Shown: positions 33,840-45,235, counted from the stretch's first letter. The stretch: DNA of 64,000 nt from Cordylochernes scorpioides (GCA_030710605.1 CP092863.1:107804099-107868098); one strand, 5' to 3'. The notes: generated by a model not told the origin, from the sequence alone. Numbers and translations are program-made.

Positions 33840-33960
33840 ATATCCTGAGCGCTCACATGAGCAATTTAGATAGAAGAGCGCCATCTAGTGGAATAAAAAT
33901 AAACTAAACGTTGATTTAGCTTGTTTTTAATATCAATACCTGACCATATTTATATTTTCC
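33840..33960 (+). repeat. FB-C fragment
   Basis: CATATCCTGAGCGCTCACAT, GAGCGCCATCTAGTGG, ATATCAATACCTGACC; the core is deleted. Confidence 0.6.
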
Positions 33961-33974
33961 TTATTTTTTCACAT

Positions 33975-34130
33975 ATTTAACTGACGAAACCGCTGGGAGG
34001 GTTCACCACTGATGAGCCAGGCCCTCCCATTACTTTTTCCATTGCAGCAAAGGCAGTAATAATTGTTTAATTTTTAAAAGAATCATACGCGTCTATAATA
34101 GTTTCGAATTTACATATATATCCATAAATA
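33975..34130 (+). repeat. FB-A repeat
   Basis: GACGAAACCGCTGGGAGGG, CACCACTGATGAGCCAGG, CATACGCGTCTATAATAG. Confidence 0.75.
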
Positions 34131-34134
34131 TAAA

Positions 34135-34505
34135 ATAAAAGGATTTAAAAGCGCGAATGTTTCTTTTATACATAAAACGAACTTCTACTGTCCTTACTGC
34201 GATGAAAACATATATTGGGAGGGCTTGGCTCATCAGTGGTGAACCCTCCCAGCGGTTTCGCCAATTTAATCCACCATACCGCTTCTCAGAGCTCTAATAC
34301 TGTATTGGATCATTAGAGCTCTGAGAAGCGGTATGGTGGATTAAATTGGCGAAACAGCTGGGAGGGTTCACCACTGATGAGCCAAGCCCTCCCAATATAT
34401 GTTTTCATCGCAGTAAGGACAGTAGAAGTTCGTTTTATGTAAAAAAGAAACATTCGCGCTTTTAAATCCTTTTATTTTATATGTATAGATGGCGCGTTAT
34501 TGCTT
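34135..34505. repeat. FB-A foldback, high-identity arms
   Basis: Arms of about 140 bp meet at TACTGTATTGGATCATTAGAG near 34310 with very few mismatches. Outer AGATGGCGCGTTATTGC box at 34487. Probably one of the youngest copies. Confidence 0.85.
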
Positions 34506-34519
34506 TGTGTTAATTTATA

Positions 34520-34795
34520 TCCATAAATACCCATTTCTTGGTTCCTCAAGAAGCTTCTGGGACCAAAAATATTTTTGGTCGCAGTGGTACAGCCTACTCC
34601 ACGCTGACGAGCGCCAACAGAGCGAAACGCGTTCGTGGATGGCTTTTCTTGATTTATCAAGAAATTGGGTTGTCCAAATATCACGGAGCAAGTTAAATAA
34701 ACGTTTAGTTTGTTTTTGCTCCACTAGATGGCGCTCTACCATCGAAAAAGCACACGTGCTCGTGGTCAGGAGATGCCTTCTTTATTTTTATATAT
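34520..34795 (+). repeat. FB-C element with intact hammerhead
   Basis: CCCATTTCTTGGTTCCTC, ACCAAAAATATTTTTGGT (internal hairpin), ribozyme, TTGGGTTGTCCAAATATC, AGATGGCGCTCTACC, GCACACGTGCTCGTGGTC. Confidence 0.8.
34598..34639 (+). ncRNA. hammerhead ribozyme, FB-C type
   Basis: TCCACG, CTGACGA, stem II GCGC-CAACA-GAGC (one mismatch), GAAA, ACGCGT, cleavage base T, CGTGGA. Stem I pairs 6 of 6. Confidence 0.78.
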
Positions 34796-34799
34796 ATAT

Positions 34800-35130
34800 T
34801 ATATAATCTAAAATTTAAATATTTTATTTTTTAAAAACATATTTTATTTTCATCATTGACTATTCTACATTTTTACATACCATAGATTTAGTAGATACCA
34901 CTTTGAATATTTGTTGTAAATATGTATAGTTAACCTACCTATTTTTTTAATTCACGAATATAGGATTGATTTTATAAATTCTATATAATTGTGATAAATA
35001 TTTAATGTATAATTATTTTCAAGTAATTGAAAATAAAAAAATACTTGATAAGTAAATAATTACCTTTCCTATTTTCACGACTGCACCTACAATTCTCTAT
35101 CTTTTCAGCAAAACATTATATTCATAACAT
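34800..35130 (-). repeat. unclassified repeat, inverted copy of 24160-24440
   Basis: TATTTTCACGACTGCACC and CAATTCTCTATCTTTTC mirror the other copy. Confidence 0.55.
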
Positions 35131-35149
35131 ATATATGTTATATAAAAAT

Positions 35150-35530
35150 ATTATTTTATTTAAAATTATATTTCATAGATTCAAATACTCTGCTAAATCG
35201 ACCGCCAGAGGTCACGCTTCCCCTATAAAAACTCAATGTTGTTGTTTCCCGATGGCCGGCTCAAACCTTTTGTACATTATGTAAATAATCTTTTGTTTTC
35301 CTTGTTCTACTCGCCTTAAGACAGGCAGTACTTTTATTAAATTATGCTTTTATATATCCCATAAGCTCAATTAAAGCTATTTCTAAACTTCACTCTTTTT
35401 ATTATACTTTCAATATTTTAACCACGACTGCATTACCAATACCATTTAGTCCTAAAAAGAACCAGCAAATAATTCCATAGCATAATCCTCAATATAAATC
35501 AAAATCAAGAATAAAATCTCATTTATTATA
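35150..35530 (+). repeat. unclassified interspersed repeat, copy 3 of 3
   Basis: AATCGACCGCCAGAGGTCAC, GATGGCCGGCTCAAACC, CATAGCATAATCCTCAA as in 1900-2240. Confidence 0.6.
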
Positions 35531-35833
35531 ACATATATATCGATATGGGGTAAAGTCATATATATATGAGTGTTTAAAGAGAAAGATATATCTGAACGTA
35601 TTTGTTTCTAATAAAAGGTAAATGCATACAAAAGTCTGATATGATGGTATTCTTACGACGCTCTATATAAATTTTGAATGAAGATTAAAGGAACGGTCAT
35701 GAATATATGCAACGTCTTATGAATAAATGGAGGAGATATCTTTCAAAATAGAACTATACGCCACACGACCCCAGTAATATGCCACAAGTTTTACTCCCCA
35801 CTGAGTTATGTTTGTTCTGGGAATAAGAAAATT

Positions 35834-36240
35834 TCCCGCCAAAATTTGAATGTAGCAGACGAAAGCTTAAAACTAATAACATTTAAAAGCAGACGATATT
35901 TTTAATACTTAGTTTTTTTTTTTTACTTCTGATATACAAACTTTCCTGCCAAAATTTTAATGTGGCAAACGAAAGCCTAAAAACTGATAAAATTTACAAA
36001 CAGACAATATTTTTAATACTTAATATTTTTTTCACTTCTGATATACAAACTTTCCCGCCAAAATTTTAATTTATTAGACGAAAGCCTGAAAACGGATAAC
36101 ATTTACAAACAGACAATATTTTTAATACTAAGATTTTTTTACCTCTGATATACAAACTTTCCCGCCAAAATTTGAATGTAGCAGACGAAAGCCTAAAAAC
36201 TGATAACATTTACAAGCAGACGATATTTTTTAATACTTAG
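35834..36240 (+). repeat. tandem repeat, four units of about 108 bp
   Basis: CCGCCAAAATTTGAATG or a close variant recurs at about 35836, 35945, 36055 and 36163. Each unit also has CAGACGAAAGCCTAAAA and TACAAACAGACAATATTTTT. Confidence 0.75.
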
Positions 36241-36339
36241 TATTTTTTACTTTCGATAATACAAAATATTTTGTTAATATAGATTGTTTTCATATTTATA
36301 CTATTATGAAACTGATTTTCTTTCATTTTTGATTTTATA

Positions 36340-37425
36340 TGTGTGGTTGTTGTTGTTGTTGTCGTGTCCAAAGAGGAGTCTCAGATGTCTCCATGCATCT
36401 CCATCACAGCAGCAGCAATATCCACTATCTTGGGTGTGTAAAGCTGCTGCTCTGGGTCTAAGTCAATTTTCTGCAAGGCTGCGGCCATTGCTGGGCATTA
36501 GAATATGTGAGTAGGTGTTAGTTCCACACCAGGACAGTTGTTGCATGCTTTATAAGTTCTTGTGCCATCTGGATGTATTGTCATTCCTTTAGGGTGTTTT
36601 GTTCTAAGTCTTGTTATGGTTTTTGTCAGTTTTCTCTCAGAGTTTATTTCACATATTTGATCTTTTCTTATTTTTTGTTTGATTATCTTGTATTTTGCCA
36701 AAGCATCAGCGTCAAATACTGACATTTGTTTTTTCCTTTGGCTCAGCTTTCTGGCTTCCTTTGCCAATTCATCTGCCATTTCATTACCCTCGATCCCAAC
36801 ATGGGCAGGAATCCATTGTAGAATGCAGTTCTTCTCCAATGTTTCCAGTTGAGTAAGTAATGAGTGTATTTTCTGCGTGATTCTAGTATTGCCCTTCTGA
36901 ATTGCTTCTAGAGCGGATCTGGAGTCGCTGTATATTATGATTCCTTCTGCTTGATGCAGGGATGGTTGGTTCAGGCATCCATCAAGGGCTTTCCAGATAG
37001 CTGTAAGTTCACAAGTGAAGTTTGACGAAATCTTTCCTGCTCCTTCTTTGATTTTGATGTGTGTTCCATCTTGGAGTATTATGTTAATTCCGGCCCCTCC
37101 ATTACTCAGGGTAAGGTCTGATGATCCATCTGTGTATGCTAATAAATAATTTCTCTGATCATATGAATCAATTGTGTCAAGTCCTTTCTTTTTAAGTATG
37201 ATTTTGTTCTCTTTTTTTATTGCAGGGTTCGTTCAGGTTGAGATTAATGATTATATTTGATGGTAATGGGGTAGGAAATGTTGGTTCTTCTTGAATTTGA
37301 AAGTCACTGTGTTTCATGTTTATGCCTTTTCTAATATTGTTGTCGTACTGAAGTGTTGATCTTTTAAGTCTTTCTTTTTGTGTCCAGTTTAAATAGGTTC
37401 TATGGGATATGTGTTCGGTTTTTTT
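36340..37425 (-). pseudogene. LINE fragment with RNase H domain (I/Jockey-like)
   Basis: 3' part of a non-LTR retrotransposon ORF2 on minus. From about 37425 comes a linker (HISHRTYLNWTQKERLK), a frameshift near 37215, then a complete RNase HI domain: YTDGSS (first Asp), CELTAIW (Glu), IYSDSRSALEA (Asp), WIPAHVGIEGNEMADELAKE (last Asp). A C-terminal zinc-knuckle-like segment follows (CNNCPGVELTPTHIF), an in-frame stop at 36498-36500 where a residue before CPA is expected, and readable sequence to a stop at 36381-36383. A (CAA)n tail at about 36347-36365 marks the 3' end. The reverse transcriptase is missing (5' truncated). Confidence 0.88.
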
Positions 37426-37499
37426 TTACTTTTTACGCTATTTGTGAATTTTATTGTTTTTAATTGTCTTCTGCTTTCGAATAGGTCTAAGGTGGTGTA

Positions 37500-37700
37500 T
37501 TTATATATATGTGAAAAAATATTTAGAAGTCTGCACCATGCTGACGAGGGCAAACAGCACGAAACGCGTAGGTGGTTTACTTTTCTTTGATTTATCAAGA
37601 AATTTGGGAGGCCAAATATTTTTGGAACAAACTAAATCAATGTTTAGTTGATTTTGTTCCACTAGATGTCAGCGTTCAGGAAATGCCATTTGTATTACAT
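37500..37700 (+). repeat. FB-C element, hammerhead with weak stems
   Basis: Ribozyme region 37533-37576: CACCATG, CTGACGA, stem II GGGC-AAACA-GCAC (one mismatch), GAAACGCGTA, GGTGG. The core is intact but the first stem I pair is lost. Confidence 0.6.
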
Positions 37701-37891
37701 ATATATAATTTGAATAGGTATATTTAAGGAACGAGGCCTTTTTTCTATATATTTATTATTGCAAAAGTTGATCATAAAAAAATCAGCCTTTTTTAATATA
37801 AATATAATCTGTAAAAATTCTACATATAAGAAAGAGATCCAAAAACTATTAAATGTAATAATTAATCAGGAGAAATGTATATATATATATA

Positions 37892-38373
37892 CTAGCGGAT
37901 GTGTACCCGGCTTCGCCCGGGTTTTATCCGAGTGAAAGTTTGCCTAACGAATATTATATATTATGAAGTATAATAAACAATGTTAAAGATTAGTTTTAAT
38001 TATTAATCAAGATTGTGTGTGAATATGTGAGAAAGATGTAATATCGTTGTTGTTTTCTTGGCCGACTGTTTTACATATGGTGTTATCTTAAAATTGCTTG
38101 TTTTGAATATTTTTTTAGATTGAGTTGAATGAATTGCTGAATTTTTTTTTTTGTATTTATATATAAATAAAATTAACTCTGTTGATTTTTTTTGTATTTA
38201 ATCGATAACAGCGAAGTTACGCATGTTAATGTTAGGGAAAAATATTTTGATGTTAAGCAAAACCTGCTTCATCTCGTTTTACATAAATGTTGAAAATTTG
38301 GTCGAAATTGATGCATTGTAACGAAAGTTTTTAGTGAACAACACTTATGAAATTTGAATTTTATTAATATAGA
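37892..38373 (-). mobile_element. non-autonomous Helitron, separate family
   Basis: On minus it begins TCTATATTAATAAAATTCAA after A and ends CCGGGTACACATCCGCTAG before T. Hairpin CCCGG-GCGAAG-CCGGG lies just before the end. The body is unlike the other Helitrons. No Rep/helicase. Confidence 0.8.
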
Positions 38374-38379
38374 TATATG

Positions 38380-38747
38380 TGGAAATTTTGCCGGGAGGAA
38401 ATTGATATAAAGAGACAAGGGTCGCCTCTCCCGTCAAAATAGACGTCTAAAACCAGACGCCATCTATTGACCGTCGCCGCAACTAGCGGCTTCGGGTCGG
38501 TGACAAAGCCACAACACCAGCTTTGGCAAACTCAAAAGCGTCCACCTAGAGACCATGGTTTCGGGCTAATGGCCCTCGTCAGTCTAGGGCGGACTTTATT
38601 CCATGAGATCCACAAGGGATCTAATGGAATCTTGACAATCTGCCAAAGAGATGTTTAACTGGCAAAGTGGCTGGGCCATATCTATGGGTAAAATATAGAT
38701 GGAAAAAAATATATAGACGTCTATTTTGACGGGAGAGGCGACCCATG

Positions 38748-38770
<23 letters not shown>
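38380..38770 (-). repeat. FB-B foldback with hammerhead in loop
   Basis: Left arm GGAAATTTTGCCGGGAGG, GTCAAAATAGACGTC; right arm GACGTCTATTTTGACGGG, shortened by AT/CT repeats. The core matches 22985-23160 very closely. Confidence 0.8.
38545..38588 (-). ncRNA. hammerhead ribozyme, FB-B type, fully canonical
   Basis: Identical over 44 bases to 23010-23053: CCTAGA, CTGACGA, GGGC-CATTA-GCCC, GAAACCATGGTC, TCTAGG. Conservation of every paired position, while the arms around it differ, fits selection on the RNA or recent spread. Confidence 0.85.
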
Positions 38771-38779
<9 letters not shown>

Positions 38780-38782
<3 letters not shown>

Positions 38783-39330
38783 TGTAAACAAAGAAGGCAT
38801 ATCCTGACCGCTTACTCAAGCATTTTTAAATGACAAAGCGCCATCTAGTGGAACAAAAATCAAATTAACGTTGAAAAATTATCATGTGAGCGCCCCGGAT
38901 ACTTTACGGTCTTTAATATCAACACCTGACTATTTTCCCTTATTTTTCATAAATACCCATTACTTGATTTCTCAAGAAGCTTCTAGGACCAAAATATATT
39001 TCGTCGTTGAGATACAGCCTTCACCACGCTGACGAGGGCCAACAGCCCGAAACGCGTATGTGGTTGACTTTTCTTGATTTGTCAAGAAATGGGTTGGCTA
39101 AATATCAGGGGACAGGCTAAATCAATGTTTAGTTGATTTCTGTTCCACCAAGTACTCCTCTCTGGAGTAACTCTCCCTGAAGAAGCAAAACTTCAGGAGA
39201 AATTGGGGAAAGTTTCAAATTTTCAATAATATTCTGTATGGACGGTTGCAATAATCACTATGAATTGCTGAGAAACAATAGCCAAATAAAACACATAATG
39301 ATTGCACTAGATTGCGCTCTGCCAACTAAA
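38780..39330 (+). repeat. FB-C copies, second one with intact hammerhead
   Basis: 38780-38945 is a coreless FB-C piece (GAGCGCCCCGGATAC, AATATCAACACCTGAC). 38945-39330 is a second copy: CCCATTACTTGATTTCTC, ribozyme, ACTTTTCTTGATTTGTC, then an insertion near 39160. Confidence 0.65.
39024..39063 (+). ncRNA. hammerhead ribozyme, FB-C type, perfect stem II
   Basis: CCACG, CTGACGA, GGGC-CAACA-GCCC (4 of 4), GAAA, ACGCGT, cleavage base A, TGTGG (one wobble in stem I). Core fully canonical. Confidence 0.82.
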
Positions 39331-39339
39331 ATGTTCATA

Positions 39340-39860
39340 TAAAATTAAAGGATTTAAAAGCACGAATGTTTCTTTTATACATAATACAAACTTCTACTGT
39401 CCTTACTGCGATGAAAAATATATATTGGGAGGGCTTGGCTCATTAGTGGTGAATCCTCTCGGCGGTTTCTCTAATTTAATCGACCAGACCGCTTCTCAGA
39501 GCTCTATTACTGTATTGGACGATTCTGCTTATATACGCAGCACTGAAGGGTGGAATCTCAGAAATGGTTTTCAAGAAAACTATGGACATAAGCTTATATG
39601 ACAATGGAATCAACCCTTCAGTGCTGCGTGTATAAGCAAAATCGTCCAATACAGTTTTAGAGCTCTGAGAAGCGGTCTGGTGGATTAAATTGGAGAAACC
39701 GCTAGGAGGGTTCACCACTGATGAGCCAAGCCCTCCCAATATATTTTTTATCGCAGTAAGGACAGTAGAAGTTTGTATTGTGTATAAAAGAAACATTCGT
39801 GTTTTTAAATCTTTTCATTATATATATATAGATGGCGCGTTATTGCTTCGTGTTTAAATG
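39340..39860. repeat. FB-A foldback
   Basis: Arms of about 200 bp around a short spacer near 39600 (GACAATGGAATCAACCC). Core segments as in 34135-34505; outer AGATGGCGCGTTATTGC box on the right. Confidence 0.8.
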
Positions 39861-40385
39861 TTCAGAATATGCCTTTTTTGTTTTTAATACCAACACCTGA
39901 CCATTTTTTATTATTATTTTTTCACATAAATATTATTCTTTTATTCAAAAGAGTATATATGCACATTTTAAATTATAAACATTATATTTAAAATGTTCAT
40001 TATATATGTATATAAAATATTCAGTTTAAAATACTCTATTTAAAATCTCTTTTTTTTAAAATAATACCAGGTTTTTTAATAAGTAATATATTCATTAAAA
40101 AGTTTATATTAGGAATATTAGAAAACTACAAAAAATATGCATTAAGTAATTAAAGACGTCATTTTTCCATTTACAGTATTTTTGTTATATAGACCAAGCT
40201 GTTTAATCCCTACAAAGAAATATAATTAGAAAATATGTGTATTTATAAAAAGTAAAAATATTATTCACCTGAATTATTTGATATTTATTTCTTTTTATAG
40301 TTGAAATAAATTTATCATTTTCAATGATATATTTATTTTAAATTGACTTTTGACTTTACGCCTTTTAAATGTATTCAGTCTATTT
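39861..40385. other. no gene seen; AT-rich
   Basis: Very AT-rich with no recognised repeat core except an FB-C edge (CAACACCTGACC) at 39890. Confidence 0.5.
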
Positions 40386-40389
40386 TTCT

Positions 40390-40700
40390 TATCATCGGGG
40401 CATTGAAAAACAAACCTCAAGACATCTACTGATCGATTGCCCAGAATTTCAAGATTATAGAATGAAGAATGAACTAGTTGTTTGTGAACTTAAAGATTTG
40501 ATTTCCGATAAAAAAAATCATATTTAAAGTTCAATTCATTTTGTAAATACATTCTAAACTCTCTACAAAATCTGGATCTCTAATGTTTTCATGCGTTGAA
40601 TAATGTAAATAACTTATGTAAATAAACTTTTCTCCTTGTTTGGCGCAAGTATCCCTTGCAGGATATAGCGCTTTGGAAATAAAATAATTGTAATTGTAAT
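40390..40700 (+). pseudogene. 3' end of an R1-type LINE
   Basis: The frame from about 40390 reads EKQTSRHLLIDCPEFQDYR, similar to DARHLLLECPIFRDFREN in the LINE at 61974. After a stop, a shifted frame reads FNSFCKYILNSL, matching FDQFCKYIYNFLL. It is followed by a 3' UTR (GGCGCAAGTATCCCTTGCAG) and a TAATTGTAATTG tail. Nothing upstream of the zinc-knuckle region remains. Confidence 0.75.
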
Positions 40701-40984
40701 CGGGGCTCAAAAATCATTCAATTTGGTTAGCAGCCCCGTAAATAAAAATTTTTTCTTATCATAATGGTGTTCTCTTGGAAATTTATGAATTAGAGTGGTA
40801 ATATACATAAATAAATATAATATCGGAAATTATATAAGGTAATATTTATAAAACCTTTAATTGAGAGTTCATATGTATTATAATCATAATTAACAACTAT
40901 ATATTATGTTAATATATAAGTTAAAATTTTTAATGAAAGACAAGTTTTCAAAGTGGCATCTCTAATCAAGAAATGGAATTACAT

Positions 40985-42300
40985 TCATGGACAGAACTTA
41001 AGGAAGTCGTACCTTTTACTATCTACGAATATATCCGGATTCAGACAATAACTCTGAAAGATACACTCATGGACAGAACTTAAGGAAGTTGTACCCTTTA
41101 GCATGTATATCGGGATTCAGACAATAACTCTGAAAGATGCACTCATGGACAAAACTTAAGGAAGTTGTACCTTTTACCATGTATATCGGGATTCAGACAA
41201 TAACTCTGAAGATGCACTCATGGACAAAACTTAAGGAAGTTGTACCTTTTACCATGTATATCGGGATTCAGACAATAACTCTGAAAGATACACTCATGGA
41301 CAGAACTTAAGGAAGTTGTACCTTTTAGCATGCATATCAGGATTCAAACAATAACTCTGAAAGATACACTCATGGACAAAACTTAAGGAAGCTGTACCTT
41401 TTACCATGTATATCGGGATTCAGTCAATAACTCTGAAAGATACACTCATGGACAGAACTTAAGAAACTGTACCTTTCAGCATGTATATCGGGATTCAGAC
41501 AATAACTCTGAAAGATACACTCATGGACAAAACTTAAGGAAGCTGTACCTTTTACCATGTATATCGGGATTCAGACACTAACTCTGAAAGATACACTCAT
41601 GGACAGAACTTATGGAAGTTGTACCTTTTACCATGTATATCGGGATTCAGACAATAACTCTGAAATATACACTCATGGACAAAACTTAAGGAAGTTGTAC
41701 CTTTTACCATGTATATCGGGATTCAGACAATAACTCTGAAAGATACACTCATGGACAAAACTTAAAGAAGCTGTACTTTTTACCATGTATATCGGGATTC
41801 AGACAATAACTCTGAAATATACACTCATGGACAGAACTTAAGGAAGTTGTACTTTTTACCATGTATATCGGGATTCAGACAATAACTCTGAAAGATACAC
41901 TCATGGACAGAACTTAAGGAAGTTGTACCTTTTAGCATGTATATCGGGATTCAGACAATAACTCTGAAAGATACACTCATGGACAGAACTTAAGGAAGTT
42001 GTACCTTTTAGCATGTATATCGGGATTCAGACAATAACTCTGAAAGATACACTCATGGACAGAACTTAAGGAAGTTGTACCTTTTAGCATGTATATCGGG
42101 ATTCAGACAATAACTCTGAAAGATACACTCATGGACAGAACTTAAGGAAGTTGTACCTTTTAGCATGTATATCGGGATTCAGACAATAACTCTGAAAGAT
42201 ACACTCATGGACAGAACTTAAGGAAGTTGTACCTTTTAGCATGTATATCGGGATTCAGACAATAACTGGTACAACTTCCTTAAGTTATGTCTATGAGTGT
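40985..42300 (+). repeat. array of about 17 tandem 76-bp units derived from a Tc1-type MITE end
   Basis: Unit: ACACTCATGGACAGAACTT, AAGGAAGTTGTACC, TTTTAGCATGTATATCGGG, ATTCAGACAATAACTC, TGAAAGAT. The first units vary more and the last six or so are almost identical. The array ends in an inverted unit end (ACAACTTCCTTAAGTTATGT, GAGTGTA). Each unit contains a copy of the terminal inverted repeat. Confidence 0.92.
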
Positions 42301-42719
42301 ACATACAATCTATATATAGCGATTAAAATTTTTCCTTTTTTAAAAAATAAAATCCATACAAATATTTTTATTTGTTTATTAAATTATTTATTTGCAAATA
42401 AATGTTCTTTAACTTTATAAACATCCTATAACACGATATCCCAAACTCAGGGATATTTGCTTCAATACATTTCTAACATCATAACAAATTGGCTATATAC
42501 AAGGAGAAAAGACAAACTTACAAAAGCAAATTTCTCAAAATTTCCTTCCTTCTCTTTCCCAGTTCAAAAGACTTTTGACTTTTAACTTTTCCATATGTTC
42601 TTTTCTCATCTATAATATTCTTTTCTATAAAAAATATTAATAATTAACGGATAAATATTGCTGGGAATCCATAAAAGAAAACAAATTTATTATTTGAAAA
42701 AGTAAAAATAAATATCAGG

Positions 42720-42905
42720 GAAAACGTTTCTTTTAAATTCGAATTTGCAATCTTTCGAACAAATATACTGTTCTTCAACGGGCTGATTCTCTATGTACAA
42801 TCTCTAAATACATAGAGTATTAGCTCGTTGAAAAGCATTATATTTTTTCGAAAGCTTGCAAATTCAAAATTAAAAGAAACTTTTTACCTGATTTATATTT
42901 TTTAC
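42720..42905. repeat. inverted hairpin repeat (also 52340-52600 and 56090-56190)
   Basis: CGAATTTGCAATCTTTCGAA and CGAAAGCTTGCAAATTC face each other around TTCTCTATGTACAATC. GAAAG preceded by a GAACA...TGTTC stem recalls a hammerhead, but CUGANGA is not clear and stem I does not pair. Confidence 0.5.
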
Positions 42906-43079
42906 TTTTTCGAATAATTTCTGGGTACCTATTGATCACATAAAAATGTATTATTGAATAAGAATTTTTTTTTCTAGCGCTAACACAATATAGTACTAAC
43001 AATTTAGTATACAAAACATTCAGTGAAATATTTTTTGAAAATAGAGCAATCCATAAATAAATCTTTAATTAAAAAGGCA

Positions 43080-43150
43080 TATATTGGATCAAAATATCAT
43101 TTATTTTACCAATATTTCAGTAGGCTGAACGCCAACCTTTATCAAGGTAT
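43080..43150 (-). repeat. FB-E repeat
   Basis: On minus: TACC, TTGATAA, stem (A)GGTTGGC-GTTCA-GCCTACT, GAAA, TATT, GGTA. Hammerhead-like order with the conserved core G replaced by A, as in other FB-E copies. Confidence 0.5.
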
Positions 43151-43984
43151 TATAACATATTTAATGTGTGTTAACAACAAATTCAGCGCCACATAACGTC
43201 AACAGAATTAAGGTTTAAAAATATTTTGTTATATTCAATGGGGAGAAAACATAATAATAAAAAAAATATATTAAATTTGTAAATATAGAAAGTTTACAAC
43301 CACAATTGCATATCCTTACTTGTCACTACATACAAGCCAATCAAATTACGTCTTGCGCAACGTCTCAAGATCTTTTTTTCCATTTAGTTCTCACTCTCTT
43401 TATTGGGTTGTCGACCCTCCAGATATGGCCAATCCAATTTGGATGTCTCCACCAATCACCTTTCTCCTTTCTCTTTGAAGCATTTCCCTAATTGTAAATG
43501 TCTTCTTCTATCAAATTTTCTAGTTTCTCTCTTTTTGCTCAGATTACTTACACTTTTGCTCTCTAGATGGCAGTATTAATTATGTTTTAGTAATCAGACG
43601 ATTATTTTAGGCGGGTAAATAAATTAAATTATCTTTTGATATAAAAAATATATGTCTGTAAAATGTATTAAATAAAATAAAATTCGAGTATATAGTTATA
43701 TTCTGTCTTTTTAAAGATTTAAATGATTTTATTTAATTGATATTGGAATTTATTTTAATCGTACGCTCAGGGTTTTGAATATATTTTTTCTCGTTAAATC
43801 TTGTAGATTAAATGGAAACAACTTTGACCAATGACAAAGGTGTTTCCATGTGATCTACAAGAATTTGTAAATTAAGTTTACTGTGCAATAAATGGATAAA
43901 AAGGGAGCATTTTCTCGAAATATTTTGAGAAAAAAAATATTTTTTTCTTTAACAGATCCAGGTATGCCCTTTTTTATATAAACA

Positions 43985-44290
43985 ATTTTTATTTTTATTC
44001 CTAGAACACATAGTACAGGCCATGATAATCATGGTGGTTAGTTAGCGATTGCTTTTACTGTAAGTGTCTCACATGTCTACACATGTGGAAAGCAGTTCGA
44101 CTTTTACACTTACAAATGTACCAGAGCCCCGTTTGGTTACTTGAACTCGCTGGTGGGGTTGGACTTTTGCAAGAATCGGGAGCCATTGGAGCATTTTTTT
44201 TTTAATTAGAAAAAGTGTCCAATGCGGGATTCGATCCCTGGTCGGTTGTCGAAAGCCAAAGGTTTAGACCCTCCTTCCATCAATGCCCCT
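43985..44290 (-). mobile_element. tRNA-derived SINE (family 2)
   Basis: On minus: AGGGTCTAAACCTTTGGC head, CCAGGGATCGAATCCCGC B box, body CCCGATTCTTGCAAAAGTCC, end TACTATGTGTTCTAGG. Confidence 0.7.
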
Positions 44291-44835
44291 TTTTTATATA
44301 AATGTATTCTATAGAGCGCTTTTTGACTCAAATTAATCATTTTATCTTCTATAAATGAATATTTAATCTTTTTATGCTTTTTATTTATTTATAGGGCTGT
44401 TGGGCTTTGCTCTACCTGGAATATAGGAGCTCCATCTATGCTTTCTTCCTGTGATGAATCTGTATAAGACCGATGGTCTTAATAAAGCTGTATGTGTGTG
44501 TATTTATTTATAGGGAAAAATAATTCGGAAATATTTTTCCAATTAAAACAAAATTCCAAGTGTCCTTACTGCGATGATAATATATATATATATATGTAGT
44601 AGATATGCTCCGAAGATAAATTTTAAACAATTTTAAAATCTAACATGAAGCCAAGTCTCAATACTATTGGGTACAATATTTGCTGATATCTTTTTTTACG
44701 TTGAATATACACTGCGTGACATTGTAAATGGAATACCAAGAAAGCTATGAAACATGGTAAATCAGAGAGGGGCAGGAACAAACAATAGTTGATCTTTATT
44801 TCAATATGATAGTCATAATACAGAACGGCGTCGGC

Positions 44836-44992
44836 TCAGTAGCAAGTAGGACCACCACGCAGCAACACGTCTAGGTAGAGAGTCAATCAGACAACAGAAG
44901 GCGTCCTGAAGGATGGCTCTCCATTCCCTGTCAACCATTTGCTACAGTTCGTCTTCTGAACGTGGCTGAGGCAAGACCTCAGAAAGTTTAGA
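44836..44992 (-). pseudogene. Tc1-like transposase C-terminal fragment
   Basis: Minus strand reads SEVLPQPRSEDEL, stop, QMVDREWRAILQDAFCCLID, SLPRRVAA, then with a one-base shift RGGPTCY and a stop. MxxEWxxI...LIxSLPRR...ARGGxTxY is the usual end of Tc1-type transposases. A stop and a frameshift make it dead. It could be a relic of the autonomous partner of the MITEs, but that link is not shown. Confidence 0.75.
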
Positions 44993-45074
44993 AAACATAT
45001 ATTCGAATGCGTGTTCGGCACCTATGCAACTGTAGTCTAATTCTCAAGCTAAACTTATGCTTGTGTAGCTATGC

Positions 45075-45235
45075 CCCCCCCTTTTTTTTGCTTATCCCTA
45101 GTATACGTGGTACAGGCCATGATAATCATGGTGGGTAGAAGATGGCGACTGCTTTTACTGTAAGTGCACAACATATCTACACATGTGAAAATCAGTTCGA
45201 CTTTGCACTTACAAATGTGCCAGAGCCCCGCTATA
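45075..45235 (-). mobile_element. SINE family 2 fragment
   Basis: TACGTGGTACAGGCCATG, ATAATCATGGTGGGTAG, CAGTTCGACTTTGCAC: the 3' half only. Confidence 0.6.

Noticed and set aside
40985..42300. Regular 76-bp repeats, considered as a CRISPR array
   Set aside because: There are no distinct spacers; the entire 76 bases repeat, no cas genes are present, and the window is eukaryotic.
42720..42905. Hammerhead in the inverted hairpin repeat family
   Set aside because: GAAA is present but no convincing CUGANGA and stem I arms do not pair.
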